Shown piece by piece: positions 7,558-15,503 of a stretch of 16,868 bases of DNA (within the stretch, counting starts at the first letter, position 1; every line of letters starts with the position of its first letter). Location of the stretch: the NCBI GenBank assembly GCA_002373715.1, contig DFLI01000034.1, forward strand, positions 1 through 16,868. The letters are read 5' to 3'. The notes beneath the pieces were generated by a model. The model searched no databases, was not told where the DNA came from, and worked only from the letters and a program-made list of their open reading frames with translations. A program made the translations under genes and the position numbers. Source of the stretch: Bacteroidales bacterium UBA3623. GTDB lineage: Bacteria; Bacteroidota; Bacteroidia; Bacteroidales; UBA932.

Positions 7558-8910
7558 ATGAAACGGACCCTTTTATTCTTTGCCCTTTGGCTGCTGGCCG
7601 CTTCTTGCAAAACGCCTGACGGCCCCGCCATTATTGACGGCGGAGGCGGCGGAAAGGAACTCCCCGTGGTGGCTACCTATGCCACCGAGGACCTGAGCCT
7701 TGCCGCAACGGTGCGGGACAACTGGCAAATCTACCAGGTGAATCTGAAGCTTTATGGTAACTCCGGCGCTTTTGGAAAAGTCCAGGAGCGGCTGGATTTC
7801 ATTAAGTCCCTGGGTACCGAGATCCTGTACCTGATGCCGGTGTACAAGGAAGGCAAGAAAAACGCCATCGGCTCTCCCTACTGCATCCAGAACTATACGG
7901 AGGTGGAGTCCCTGTACGGCACTTTGGACCAGCTGAAAGCCCTGGTGCAGGCTGCCCATAACAAGGGCATGAAAGTAATGTTTGACTGGGTGGCCAATCA
8001 CACCGCCTGGGACCATCCCTGGATTACGGAGCACCCCGATTGGTATGAACACAAGGCCGACGGCAGCATTGCCTGGCCCACCAAGGATGGAGAGTGGAAG
8101 GATGTAGCCCAGCTGGACTACAGCAAGAAGGAACTGTGGACTGCCATGGAAAACGCCCTCCTTTACTGGGTAACGGAGTTGGACATTGACGGCTATCGCT
8201 GCGACTACGCCCACGGCGTAAGGGACGATTTCTGGAAAGAAGCCATCTCCAAGCTCAAGGCCCAGAAAAGCGGCTTTATCATGCTGGCCGAATCCGATTT
8301 TGAGAGGATGTTCGACGACGGTTTTGACATCATCTTCGACCGGGCCATGAAGAGCCGGATGATCAATCTGTACAACAACGGGAATGTGACCACATTCACC
8401 AATTGGTACAAGGAAGACCAGGGAAAGGCTCCTGCTCCCAAGACCAAGCTTTATTTCGTGACCAACCACGACGACGCCACGGAGAATACCCCTCCGACGC
8501 AGTTCAAGAGTGCCGACGGCGCTTTATCGGCCTATGTGCTAATGGCAGCCCTGAACGGCTCTGCCATGATATACGGTTCCCAGGAAACGGCCTACAACCA
8601 GAAGATTAACTTCTTCAACGTGCAAACGTTCAACTGGGCGGCCAATGCCGATTATCAGAAGAAGTATCAGGACGCCATGGCGGCCCTGGCCAAGGTGAAC
8701 CGCGGTACCGCCTGCAAAATCTATCACTCAGACAAGGTGGTATTTGTGTACTATGCCCCCACCACCTCCTCCAAGGGAAGCTTGGTGGCCGTGAATGTAA
8801 GCGGTTCCTCCGTATCGGCCGATTTCCCCCAGCCGGTATCCGGAAAGGGAAGTGTCCCCACAAAGCAGACCTTCAGCGCCTATCAGTATCAAATCTGGGA
8901 AATTGATTAA
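7558..8910 (+). CDS. GH13 alpha-amylase-family lipoprotein, compact
   Basis: Predicted alpha-amylase-type hydrolase acting on alpha-1,4-glucosidic bonds. The signal peptide ends in a lipobox (AAS-C17), followed by a short Gly-rich linker, so it is membrane-anchored. The four GH13 conserved regions are present: DWVANHT (143-149), DGYRCDYAHG with nucleophile D216, AESD with acid/base E245, and TNHDD with transition-state aspartate D305. At 450 residues it contains the TIM barrel with a short C-terminal strand region and no obvious carbohydrate-binding domain. It has no counterpart in the classical eight-gene B. thetaiotaomicron sus cluster. Residues after the lipid cysteine (KTPDGP) carry only one acid, so surface export is uncertain. 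The susA-like gene starts 3 nt after its stop. Exact bond specificity and endo/exo action cannot be read from sequence. Confidence 0.88.
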   Translation: MKRTLLFFALWLLAASCKTPDGPAIIDGGGGGKELPVVATYATEDLSLAATVRDNWQIYQVNLKLYGNSGAFGKVQERLDFIKSLGTEILYLMPVYKEGKKNAIGSPYCIQNYTEVESLYGTLDQLKALVQAAHNKGMKVMFDWVANHTAWDHPWITEHPDWYEHKADGSIAWPTKDGEWKDVAQLDYSKKELWTAMENALLYWVTELDIDGYRCDYAHGVRDDFWKEAISKLKAQKSGFIMLAESDFERMFDDGFDIIFDRAMKSRMINLYNNGNVTTFTNWYKEDQGKAPAPKTKLYFVTNHDDATENTPPTQFKSADGALSAYVLMAALNGSAMIYGSQETAYNQKINFFNVQTFNWAANADYQKKYQDAMAALAKVNRGTACKIYHSDKVVFVYYAPTTSSKGSLVAVNVSGSSVSADFPQPVSGKGSVPTKQTFSAYQYQIWEID

Positions 8911-8913
8911 GTT

Positions 8914-10827
8914 ATGAAACGAACCCTTTTCACTTGCCTGGCCGCAGGCATTCTTTTCTCACTTTCTTCCATGGCTCAGGAAAAGATCCAGCGTGTAGAA
9001 CCCCTGTCCTGGTGGACCGGGATGAAAACCGAGCTTCAGCTGCTCGTGAACGGCCCCTCAATAGGGGAGGCCGATGTTACCATTGAAGGCGCCCCGGGCG
9101 TGTGGGTAAAGGCGGTCCATAAGGCCGACAGCCCCAATTACCTCTTCGTGGATGTTGAGGTGGAGAAGACCGCCAAGCCGGGTACTTACACCCTTGTTTT
9201 CCAACGTGGTGCGGAAACCATCCGCTACCCTTATCAGATAAAGGCCCGGGAAGAGGGCTCGGCCGATAGGACGAGTTTCACTACGGCAGACCTTATTTAC
9301 CTCATTGTCCCGGACCGTTTTGCCGACGGAGACCCTTCCATAGACTCCACGGAAGATACGGCCGAAAAGGCCAACCGTTCCCAGCCCAATGGCCGTCACG
9401 GTGGCGATATCCAGGGCATCATAGACCATCTGGATTATATTGCAGACCTGGGTGCTACGGCCATCTGGAGTACTCCGCTTCTGGGAGACAACGCCCGCCG
9501 CGGCTCCTACCATGGCTATGCCTGCTCCGACTACTATCACATAGACCCCCGTTACGGAACCAACGACTTGTATCGCAAACTGGTTCAGAAGGCACATTCT
9601 AAGGGCGTGAAGATTATTATGGACGTAGTAACCAACCACTCCAGCACCGACCACTGGTGGATGAAGGACATGCCCTTCAAAGACTGGGTGCACATGAACG
9701 ACCCTTATGTGAACTCCAACCACAACATGGGGCTGGCCATGGATCCCAATGCCTCCAAGGCTGACAAGGCCATTATGGAAGAAGGCTGGTTCGTGGGCAG
9801 TATGCCGGATATGAATCTGGATAACCCCTACATGCTTAAGTATTTCCAGCAGTGGGCCGTGTGGTGGATTGAATTCTCCGGACTGGACGGCTTCCGGGTA
9901 GACACCTGGTTCTACAACGAAAAAGTTCCCATGTCGCAGTGGGCAAAGGCTGTTACGGACGAATATCCCAACTTTAACATTGTGGGTGAAAACTGGAGTG
10001 CCAATCCCGATTTTGTAGCCTACTGGCAAACCGGCAACCCTAACAATGACGGCTTTGATTCCCATCTGCCCAGCATCATGGACTTCCCGCTGCAGGCGGC
10101 TATCTCTCAAGCCTTACAGGCCCCTATCGGTGCTGCCGAAGGAAATGGCTCCCGCGGACGCCGGGGCGGCTCGGACATATCGGCCGTGTACAACGCCCTG
10201 TCGCACGATTTTATCTATCACGACCTGAGCCACATGCTCATTTTCCTGTCCAACCACGACATTGCCCGCATTGGCGACACCTTTGGTCACGATCCCCGCC
10301 GGATGAAGATAGCTTATACCCTTCTGGCTACGCTAAGAGGTATTCCGCAGCTCTTCTACGGGGATGAGATGATGCTTGTTACCGGCAATCCCCGCCGTGA
10401 TGACGGCCGTCTGAGGATGGATTTCCCCGGCGGTTGGAAGGGAGATCCCGTGAACCTGTTCACCGAGAAGGGCCGCGCCCAGGCCGCCAAGGCTGACACT
10501 ACGTACGCCCATGCCAAGGAACTTCACGATTATGCCCGCACGCTCTTTAACTGGAGAAAGGGAAAAGAAGTGATTCACAGTGGTAAGACCCTTCATTTCA
10601 TCCCCGAAAACAACACTTACGGTTATTTCCGTTACAATGACAATGACGTAGTGTTTGTATTCATCAATAATTCCGAAAAGGAGTGTACCGTTCCTTGGAC
10701 CCGTTTCAGCGAAATGACGGCTGATTTGAAAGATGGCTTGAATATTGTGACGGGAGAAAAGGTGCAGGTTAGTGACAATACACTTGTTCCTGCATATTCC
10801 ACATTGGTAATCGAATATAAACGATGA
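8914..10827 (+). CDS. susA: SusA-like periplasmic neopullulanase / cyclomaltodextrinase (GH13)
   Basis: Expected to hydrolyse imported maltooligosaccharides, cyclodextrins or pullulan fragments in the periplasm. The signal peptide has no lipobox near its cleavage site and probably ends at SMA21, giving a soluble secreted protein. An N-terminal cyclomaltodextrinase-type beta domain (about 25-112) contains VEPLSWWTGM and SPNYLFVDVEV. The GH13 barrel carries DVVTNHS (237-243), DGFRVDTW with nucleophile D330, GENW with acid/base E359, and SNHD with D449. A C-terminal beta domain completes it. The length, 637, is close to B. thetaiotaomicron SusA (about 617). A small Gly/Arg-rich insertion (about 410-420) lies between regions III and IV. 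The last bases overlap the next gene's start (ATGA), suggesting translational coupling with the SusG-like amylase. Confidence 0.9.
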   Translation: MKRTLFTCLAAGILFSLSSMAQEKIQRVEPLSWWTGMKTELQLLVNGPSIGEADVTIEGAPGVWVKAVHKADSPNYLFVDVEVEKTAKPGTYTLVFQRGAETIRYPYQIKAREEGSADRTSFTTADLIYLIVPDRFADGDPSIDSTEDTAEKANRSQPNGRHGGDIQGIIDHLDYIADLGATAIWSTPLLGDNARRGSYHGYACSDYYHIDPRYGTNDLYRKLVQKAHSKGVKIIMDVVTNHSSTDHWWMKDMPFKDWVHMNDPYVNSNHNMGLAMDPNASKADKAIMEEGWFVGSMPDMNLDNPYMLKYFQQWAVWWIEFSGLDGFRVDTWFYNEKVPMSQWAKAVTDEYPNFNIVGENWSANPDFVAYWQTGNPNNDGFDSHLPSIMDFPLQAAISQALQAPIGAAEGNGSRGRRGGSDISAVYNALSHDFIYHDLSHMLIFLSNHDIARIGDTFGHDPRRMKIAYTLLATLRGIPQLFYGDEMMLVTGNPRRDDGRLRMDFPGGWKGDPVNLFTEKGRAQAAKADTTYAHAKELHDYARTLFNWRKGKEVIHSGKTLHFIPENNTYGYFRYNDNDVVFVFINNSEKECTVPWTRFSEMTADLKDGLNIVTGEKVQVSDNTLVPAYSTLVIEYKR

Positions 10828-12878
10828 CTAGAAAATCCTTCTTCCTTGCCATTGCGGCAACCCTGATGATGGCCTGCAAGGGCCCCGAACCGCTGCCCGT
10901 TATTCCCGATGACCCTACGCCCAGCCCTTCGCCGAGCCCGGCTCCTATGACGTGGACTACCGTGACGCCCGTTGCAGACAGTTGGGATGGCACCAAAAGG
11001 GCCGATATTACCTATCAGCTGCTGGTATACAGCTTTGCCGATAGCGGAACGGACGGTTGGGGAGACCTAAAGGGAATTACCCAGCACTTGGATTATCTGG
11101 ACAAGATGGGAGTATCGGCCCTGTGGTTATCTCCCATTCACCCGGCCGATAGCTACCACGGCTATAATGCAAAGGATTATTACTCTGTTCGTACCGAGTT
11201 CGGAACGGATGCAGACCTTCAGGAACTCATCGCAAAGGCAGGGGAAAAGGGAATCAAGATATATTTGGATTACGTGCTCAATCATACCGGAGCGGGGAAC
11301 CCCTGGTTCCAGAGCGCCTGTTCTTCTGCCGAGAGCGAATACCGAGACTATTATGTGATTTCCTCTACGCCGGAGGCTGATATCAAGGCTGGGAAGATTC
11401 CATCCCTCTCTTCATATAACTCCGCTAATTGGTATTCCACCGGTACCGGTGGAAGCCTGGGTTATAAGGGCCGCCTGCACTTTGTCCTGGACTGGAGTGG
11501 CAGCGTAAAGAAGGTAACGTTGACGGAAACTACTGACGCGGCACAGCCTTCCAATACGGATACATCGGTGAACATATATGTGTATTTCGGAAACGAGAAG
11601 CTCTTCCGCCTGTACAAGACCGGAAACGATATCTACGAGATTACCCTGGACTTTGATTCCGACTGGGGATTCCTGGTGCGCACATCTGCAACTTCCTGGG
11701 ACGCTGGGACCAAGTTTGGAAGCAATGGGGCGCCTATTCAGTTTGGAACAGCTTACAACCTCAATAATAGTGGCAATGTTGGGAATATCACATTCGGAAA
11801 GAGTGACTATTACTATGCGGCCTTCCCGGGCGGACTCCCAGACCTGAACTATGGAGAGTTGGCCAATCTGGAAACGAATGCTACCTTTAACGATGTGGCT
11901 GCCAGTGCAAAAAAATGGATTGAAATGGGTATTGGTGGCTTTCGTCTGGACGCAGTCCTTTACATTTATGAGAAGGATATTCCTAACGGGAACAATACTT
12001 TCCTAAAAACCTGGTACGACCGCTGCAACCAGTATTATAAGGCCGTACCCGGCAATACCGGAGATATCTACATGGTGGGAGAAGCCTGGACAGGTACCGA
12101 TGCTATGGCGCAGTATTACAAAGGCCTTCCCGCCCTGTTTGACTTTGAATATTGGGACCGGCTTTCCTGGGCCCTTAACAACTCTACTGGAAAATACTTC
12201 ACCAAGGATATCCTGAACATCAGAAGCATCTGCAAAGCCGTTCGCAGCAGTTATATTGAAGCAACCAAGCTCACCAACCACGACCAAACCCGTGCGGCCA
12301 CTACACTGGGCAAGTCTCTGGCCAAGGAGAAGCTGGCTGCCTGCGTACTCTTAACCTCTCCCGGCTCTCCCTATATCTATCAGGGCGAAGAACTGGGCTA
12401 CTGGGGAAAAATCGGTCACGAGGGTGGAGCCGATGAGCAGGTGCGCACCCCCATTAAATGGACCAAATCCGGTACGGTGCCTTCCTCCTGGACCAGTGCC
12501 TCCAATATAGACAAGAATATGCTGTCGGCCGATATTTCCGTAGAGGCACAGGACGCCACGGACGGCTCCTTGCTGAAGGTTTATCAGCAGTTTACCCGCC
12601 TTCGCAATGCTTATCCGGCCCTGGCACAAGGCGAAATGACCGCCCACGGAACGTATAACGACAGCAATAGCAATGATTCTTACAAGGGCCTTGCAGCCTG
12701 GTACATGACTGCAGGCTCCCAGAAGCTGCTGGTGGTGCACAACTTTGGCTCTTCTTCCGTTACTGCCAATTTCCCGGCTGACAAGCTGGAAACGGCCATC
12801 GGCCTGAATGGTGCCGCCAAAACCCAGGGGAATACCCTGCAATTGGACGCATATTCTACCGTCATCTTTATGCAATAG
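10824..12878 (+). CDS. susG: SusG-like alpha-amylase lipoprotein with CBM58-type insertion (GH13)
   Basis: Endo-acting surface alpha-amylase that makes the first cuts in bound starch. It is a lipoprotein (MMA-C18) with a Pro/Ser linker (about 31-41) after the anchor. GH13 motifs: DYVLNHT (149-155), GGFRLDA with nucleophile D376, GEAW with acid/base E420, and TNHD with D487. Between roughly residues 205 and 332, a beta-rich segment interrupts the catalytic domain after NWYSTG and before DYYYAAFPGGLPDLNY. This is the same place and size as the CBM58 of B. thetaiotaomicron SusG. W281 and W292 in it are candidates for the two starch-stacking tryptophans. The 684-residue length nearly equals SusG (692). 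The start codon overlaps the susA-like stop (ATGA), and the GH97 gene follows after 3 nt. Only one acidic residue (E22) follows closely after the cysteine, so surface exposure is taken from homology. Confidence 0.92.
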   Translation: MTRKSFFLAIAATLMMACKGPEPLPVIPDDPTPSPSPSPAPMTWTTVTPVADSWDGTKRADITYQLLVYSFADSGTDGWGDLKGITQHLDYLDKMGVSALWLSPIHPADSYHGYNAKDYYSVRTEFGTDADLQELIAKAGEKGIKIYLDYVLNHTGAGNPWFQSACSSAESEYRDYYVISSTPEADIKAGKIPSLSSYNSANWYSTGTGGSLGYKGRLHFVLDWSGSVKKVTLTETTDAAQPSNTDTSVNIYVYFGNEKLFRLYKTGNDIYEITLDFDSDWGFLVRTSATSWDAGTKFGSNGAPIQFGTAYNLNNSGNVGNITFGKSDYYYAAFPGGLPDLNYGELANLETNATFNDVAASAKKWIEMGIGGFRLDAVLYIYEKDIPNGNNTFLKTWYDRCNQYYKAVPGNTGDIYMVGEAWTGTDAMAQYYKGLPALFDFEYWDRLSWALNNSTGKYFTKDILNIRSICKAVRSSYIEATKLTNHDQTRAATTLGKSLAKEKLAACVLLTSPGSPYIYQGEELGYWGKIGHEGGADEQVRTPIKWTKSGTVPSSWTSASNIDKNMLSADISVEAQDATDGSLLKVYQQFTRLRNAYPALAQGEMTAHGTYNDSNSNDSYKGLAAWYMTAGSQKLLVVHNFGSSSVTANFPADKLETAIGLNGAAKTQGNTLQLDAYSTVIFMQ

Positions 12879-12881
12879 TAT

Positions 12882-14921
12882 ATGAAACGCAACATCCTTC
12901 TTTTGGTTGCTCTCCTGGCGCTGGTGGCTTGTGGGAGCCCCAAACCCATTGTTTCATCTCCGGACGGGAGCATCACCGTTTCCTTCTATCTGGAGGAGGG
13001 AATTCCGTCCTACAGTGTGGATGTGGATGGCAGGCCCTTCATTCTGCCCTCCCAGCTGGGTCTTGTAACCCGCGAGCAGGACCTTTCGGGAGAGTTTAAG
13101 CTTAAGCGCATCAAGCATTCCGAATATGCCGGTACGTGGGTACAACCGTGGGGAGAGAATAAGGTTATTGAAGACCGCCACCGGGAGATGAGGGTTTCTT
13201 TGGTCCATACCTCCGGAACGCCTGTAGATATTTGCTTCCGGGTGTTTGACGACGGACTTGGTTTCCGTTATGAGGTTCATTCCAAGCAGGACACACTCAC
13301 GGTTTTGGACGAGCAGACGGAGTTCGCTTTTGCCCACGATGCCACCTCCTGGTCTCTTCCGGGAGATTTCAATTCCTACGAGCACGAATACCGCGTACTA
13401 CCGCTTTCAGAACTGAAAGATGCCAATACACCCGTTACCCTGCGTTGGGAAAACGGTCTCCATGCCAGCGTGCACGAGGCGGCCCTTTACAATTTCCCGG
13501 AGATGGTGCTGGCCCAGAAGTCCGGTACGGTTTTCAAGGCCTTGCTGGCCCCCTATCGGCAGGAAGGAAGAAGAAGGCGCGGCCAGGCCGATGCTTCCGC
13601 TGAACCCGTTGTCCGGGCGTATGTGCCGGGAGAGTTCCAGACAGCCTGGAGAACCATTCAGATTGCCCACAGTGCTGTAGGGTTGGTGAATTCTTCCCTT
13701 ATCTTGAACCTGAACGAACCCTCCAAAATAGAAGATACTTCCTGGATTAAACCCATTAAATACATTGGCGTTTGGTGGAGCCTGCATCTGGGCATTGAGA
13801 ACTGGGGTGGAGACCATCACGGCGCCACCACTGAACGGGCCCTGCAGTACATAGACTTTGCGGCTGCCAATAATATCCAAGGTGTGCTGTTTGAAGGCTG
13901 GAACGACGCCTGGGACGGCTCCAATGCCGTTCCGGAATTTGATTTCACCCGGCCGGCACCGGACTTTGATATCCAGAAGGTAACGGACTATGCCCGCGAG
14001 AAAGGCATCCTATACATAACCCATAATGAAACGGGAGGCAATGTCGCCCGTTTTGAAGAGCAACTTGAGAGAAGCCTGGACTGGGCGCAGGGTCTTGGTA
14101 TTCACGGCCTTAAGACCGGTTATGCCGGCGGTGGCCTTTATGGCGGTTATCCCCGCCACGGACAGGTGGGAGTGCAACACTACCAGCACGTGGTGGAAGA
14201 GGCGGCCAAACGGCAGATTATGGTGGACGGCCACGAGGTTATCAAAGCTACAGGCATCCGTCGTACCTGGCCCAATTTCATGACGCGCGAATGTGCCAAA
14301 GGCATGGAATACAACGGCTGGAGCAGGGGAAATACTCCTACGCACCACGAGACGCTTCCCTACACACGCCTGCTGGGTGGCCCTATGGACTATACCCCGG
14401 GTGTGTTTGATGTTTTATACCGCAATATAGCGGGTAAGCCACAGGTTCGCACCTGGGGCATGCCCGGCACCAAATGCCGAGTGAATACCACGCTGGTGAA
14501 GCAGATAGCCAACTGGGTAGTCCTGTATTCTCCCATGCAGATGGCCTGTGACCTCATGGAAAACTACGAAGGCCATCCCGCCTTCCAGTTCTTCCGGGAT
14601 TTTGATGCCGATTGTGATGAGTCCACGGCTTTGCAGGGAGAGGTAGGGGAGTTTATTTCCGTTGTACGCCGGGCGGGTGACCGTTTCTTCTACGGTGCCA
14701 CCACAGACGCAGTGGGACGTACCCTCACGGAACCCCTTACTTTCCTTTCCGAAGGCGTTACCTATAAGGCCATCATCTATGCCGATGCCCCCGATGCACA
14801 CTGGGAAACCAACCCCTATGCCTACGAGATCCGTGAACAGCAGGTGACCCGTTCTGATACCCTCACGGTGCATCTTGCCCCCGGTGGTGGCCAGGCCATC
14901 ACCTTTTTCCCGATGAAGTAG
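12882..14921 (+). CDS. susB: SusB-like GH97 alpha-glucosidase, predicted inverting, lipidated
   Basis: Releases glucose from the ends of maltooligosaccharides. GH97 features align with B. thetaiotaomicron SusB: THNETGG (E383, matching E439), GHEVIKATG (E452, matching E508), RECAKGMEY (E470 and E476, matching E526 and E532). The 69- and 24-residue spacings are preserved exactly. E167 in the NSYEHEY segment fits the remaining calcium ligand E194. GLKTGYAGG has glycine where retaining GH97 enzymes have their nucleophilic aspartate, so an inverting mechanism is predicted. The 679 residues are fewer than SusB's 738; the loop after IGVWWSL is shorter. An Arg-rich insertion lies at 230-233. The signal peptide ends in a lipobox (LVA-C17), unlike the soluble SusB, followed by GSPKP without acids, suggesting a lipid anchor facing the periplasm. 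Last gene of the operon, directly before a terminator. Confidence 0.93.
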   Translation: MKRNILLLVALLALVACGSPKPIVSSPDGSITVSFYLEEGIPSYSVDVDGRPFILPSQLGLVTREQDLSGEFKLKRIKHSEYAGTWVQPWGENKVIEDRHREMRVSLVHTSGTPVDICFRVFDDGLGFRYEVHSKQDTLTVLDEQTEFAFAHDATSWSLPGDFNSYEHEYRVLPLSELKDANTPVTLRWENGLHASVHEAALYNFPEMVLAQKSGTVFKALLAPYRQEGRRRRGQADASAEPVVRAYVPGEFQTAWRTIQIAHSAVGLVNSSLILNLNEPSKIEDTSWIKPIKYIGVWWSLHLGIENWGGDHHGATTERALQYIDFAAANNIQGVLFEGWNDAWDGSNAVPEFDFTRPAPDFDIQKVTDYAREKGILYITHNETGGNVARFEEQLERSLDWAQGLGIHGLKTGYAGGGLYGGYPRHGQVGVQHYQHVVEEAAKRQIMVDGHEVIKATGIRRTWPNFMTRECAKGMEYNGWSRGNTPTHHETLPYTRLLGGPMDYTPGVFDVLYRNIAGKPQVRTWGMPGTKCRVNTTLVKQIANWVVLYSPMQMACDLMENYEGHPAFQFFRDFDADCDESTALQGEVGEFISVVRRAGDRFFYGATTDAVGRTLTEPLTFLSEGVTYKAIIYADAPDAHWETNPYAYEIREQQVTRSDTLTVHLAPGGGQAITFFPMK

Positions 14922-14945
14922 TTTGAACTGTAATCCCGTACTATA

Positions 14946-14969
14946 GGATGGCTTCGGCCATCCTTTTTT
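14946..14969 (+). terminator. Rho-independent terminator of the sus-type operon
   Basis: Perfect 7-bp stem GGATGGC (14946-14952) / GCCATCC (14957-14963) closed by a TTCG tetraloop and followed directly by six Ts (14964-14969). It lies 25 nt after the GH97 stop codon and ends the starch operon. Confidence 0.93.
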
Positions 14970-15091
14970 GTTTTAGATAGTTCTCGTCTTAAGAAATTGG
15001 CTCTTAGTTAGTTGGGAGTGCAATCGTAAGAAAGTTGCTGTTGTTTCGCTTGATTCGCAAGAAAAATAAGGAAAAGTTTTGTTGTTTTTAA

Positions 15092-15122
15092 AGGTCTGAT
15101 TCGTGACCTCCAAGTATATTTG
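15092..15122 (+). promoter_or_regulatory. Weak upstream promoter / inverted-repeat candidate
   Basis: Inverted repeat AGGTC (15092-15096) / GACCT (15105-15109) with an 8-nt spacer lies just before TATATTTG (15115-15122), which fits the Bacteroidota -7 consensus TAnnTTTG. No TTG sits at the right distance upstream, so this may be a secondary promoter or chance. The rest of the 14970-15179 gap is A/T-rich and shows no other gene. Confidence 0.25.
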
Positions 15123-15142
15123 GCCAAGAAACAGCTGCCGGG

Positions 15143-15176
15143 TTGTTGCAACATGTTGAAACTTTATTTATCTTTG
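15143..15176 (+). promoter_or_regulatory. Candidate promoter of the toxin-antitoxin operon
   Basis: A TTG (15146-15148) is followed by 20 nt and TATCTTTG (15169-15176), matching the Bacteroidota TTTG / TAnnTTTG promoter pattern. The toxin ATG begins only 4 nt after the -7 element, so the predicted transcription start would fall at or next to the A of the start codon. The transcript may be leaderless, or the main start may be further upstream. Confidence 0.55.
15144..15158 (+). promoter_or_regulatory. Candidate operator for antitoxin autoregulation
   Basis: Three alternating 5-bp half-sites, TGTTG-CAACA-TGTTG, make two overlapping perfect 10-bp palindromes (15144-15153 and 15149-15158). They lie on the -33 part of the candidate promoter. 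HigA-type antitoxins repress their own operons by binding such palindromes, so this is a natural site for the adjacent helix-turn-helix protein. The binding is inferred. Confidence 0.5.
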
Positions 15177-15179
15177 CCG

Positions 15180-15503
15180 ATGAAAAGAATCATTGCCTAC
15201 AAAGGCTATTACAAGAGTTTTATGGAGACGCTTGTAAGGGAAGAGCAATTGAAGGTTAGGCGTGCCCTATTGTTGCTGCAGACAGATGACAAAGTGCCCA
15301 GGCACTATATCAAGTATCTGCTTGGTGGTATTTGGGAGTTGAGGGTGACTCTACCCAACAAGGAGGCCCGACTTTTCTTTTTTCACGATGAAGGGAACTT
15401 GGTGGTCTTGATGAATTGTTTCATAAAGAAGACACAGAAAACACCAAATGCCGAAATCGAAAAAGCGAAACAACTTAAAGCACAGTACTATGCGGAAAAG
15501 TGA
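15180..15503 (+). CDS. higB: HigB/RelE-superfamily toxin (phage Gp49-like)
   Basis: Predicted 107-residue ribosome-dependent mRNA endonuclease toxin. Family pattern: a basic N-terminal strand and helix (KRIIAYKGYYKSFMETL), GGIWELRV at 49-56, RLFFFHDEGNLVVLMNCF at 64-81, and the C-terminal KKTQKTPNAEIEKAKQLKAQY (83-103) typical of HigB/Gp49-like proteins. The start at 15180 was chosen because family members begin a few residues before the first beta strand. The longer frame from 15120 would add a Cys-rich, unlike N-terminus and would run through the promoter and palindromes. Toxin first, antitoxin second with a 14-nt overlap is the HigBA order. Base composition is visibly more A/T-rich than the starch operon, in keeping with separate acquisition. 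Catalytic residues of this family vary, so activity is not proven. Confidence 0.82.
   Translation: MKRIIAYKGYYKSFMETLVREEQLKVRRALLLLQTDDKVPRHYIKYLLGGIWELRVTLPNKEARLFFFHDEGNLVVLMNCFIKKTQKTPNAEIEKAKQLKAQYYAEK

Noticed and set aside
4842..7631. 929-codon open frame on the minus strand across the starch-binding gene
   Set aside because: It is antisense to the repeat protein; its apparent internal repeats simply mirror the seven modules. No signal peptide, domain or start context supports it.
10138..10173. Arg/Gly-rich segment in the SusA-like protein (and a similar one in the SusB-like protein, near 13569-13580)
   Set aside because: These look like small surface-loop insertions of low complexity; nothing in the sequence supports a specific function or a frameshift.
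15120..15179. Longer toxin reading frame starting at 15120
   Set aside because: The added 20 residues do not resemble HigB N-termini and would run through the candidate -33/-7 promoter and the operator palindromes.
15448..15489. Upstream in-frame start for the antitoxin
   Set aside because: The extra residues are Lys/Asn-rich and come from the toxin's C-terminal coding region; the ATG at 15490 gives the usual N-terminus and a normal short overlap.
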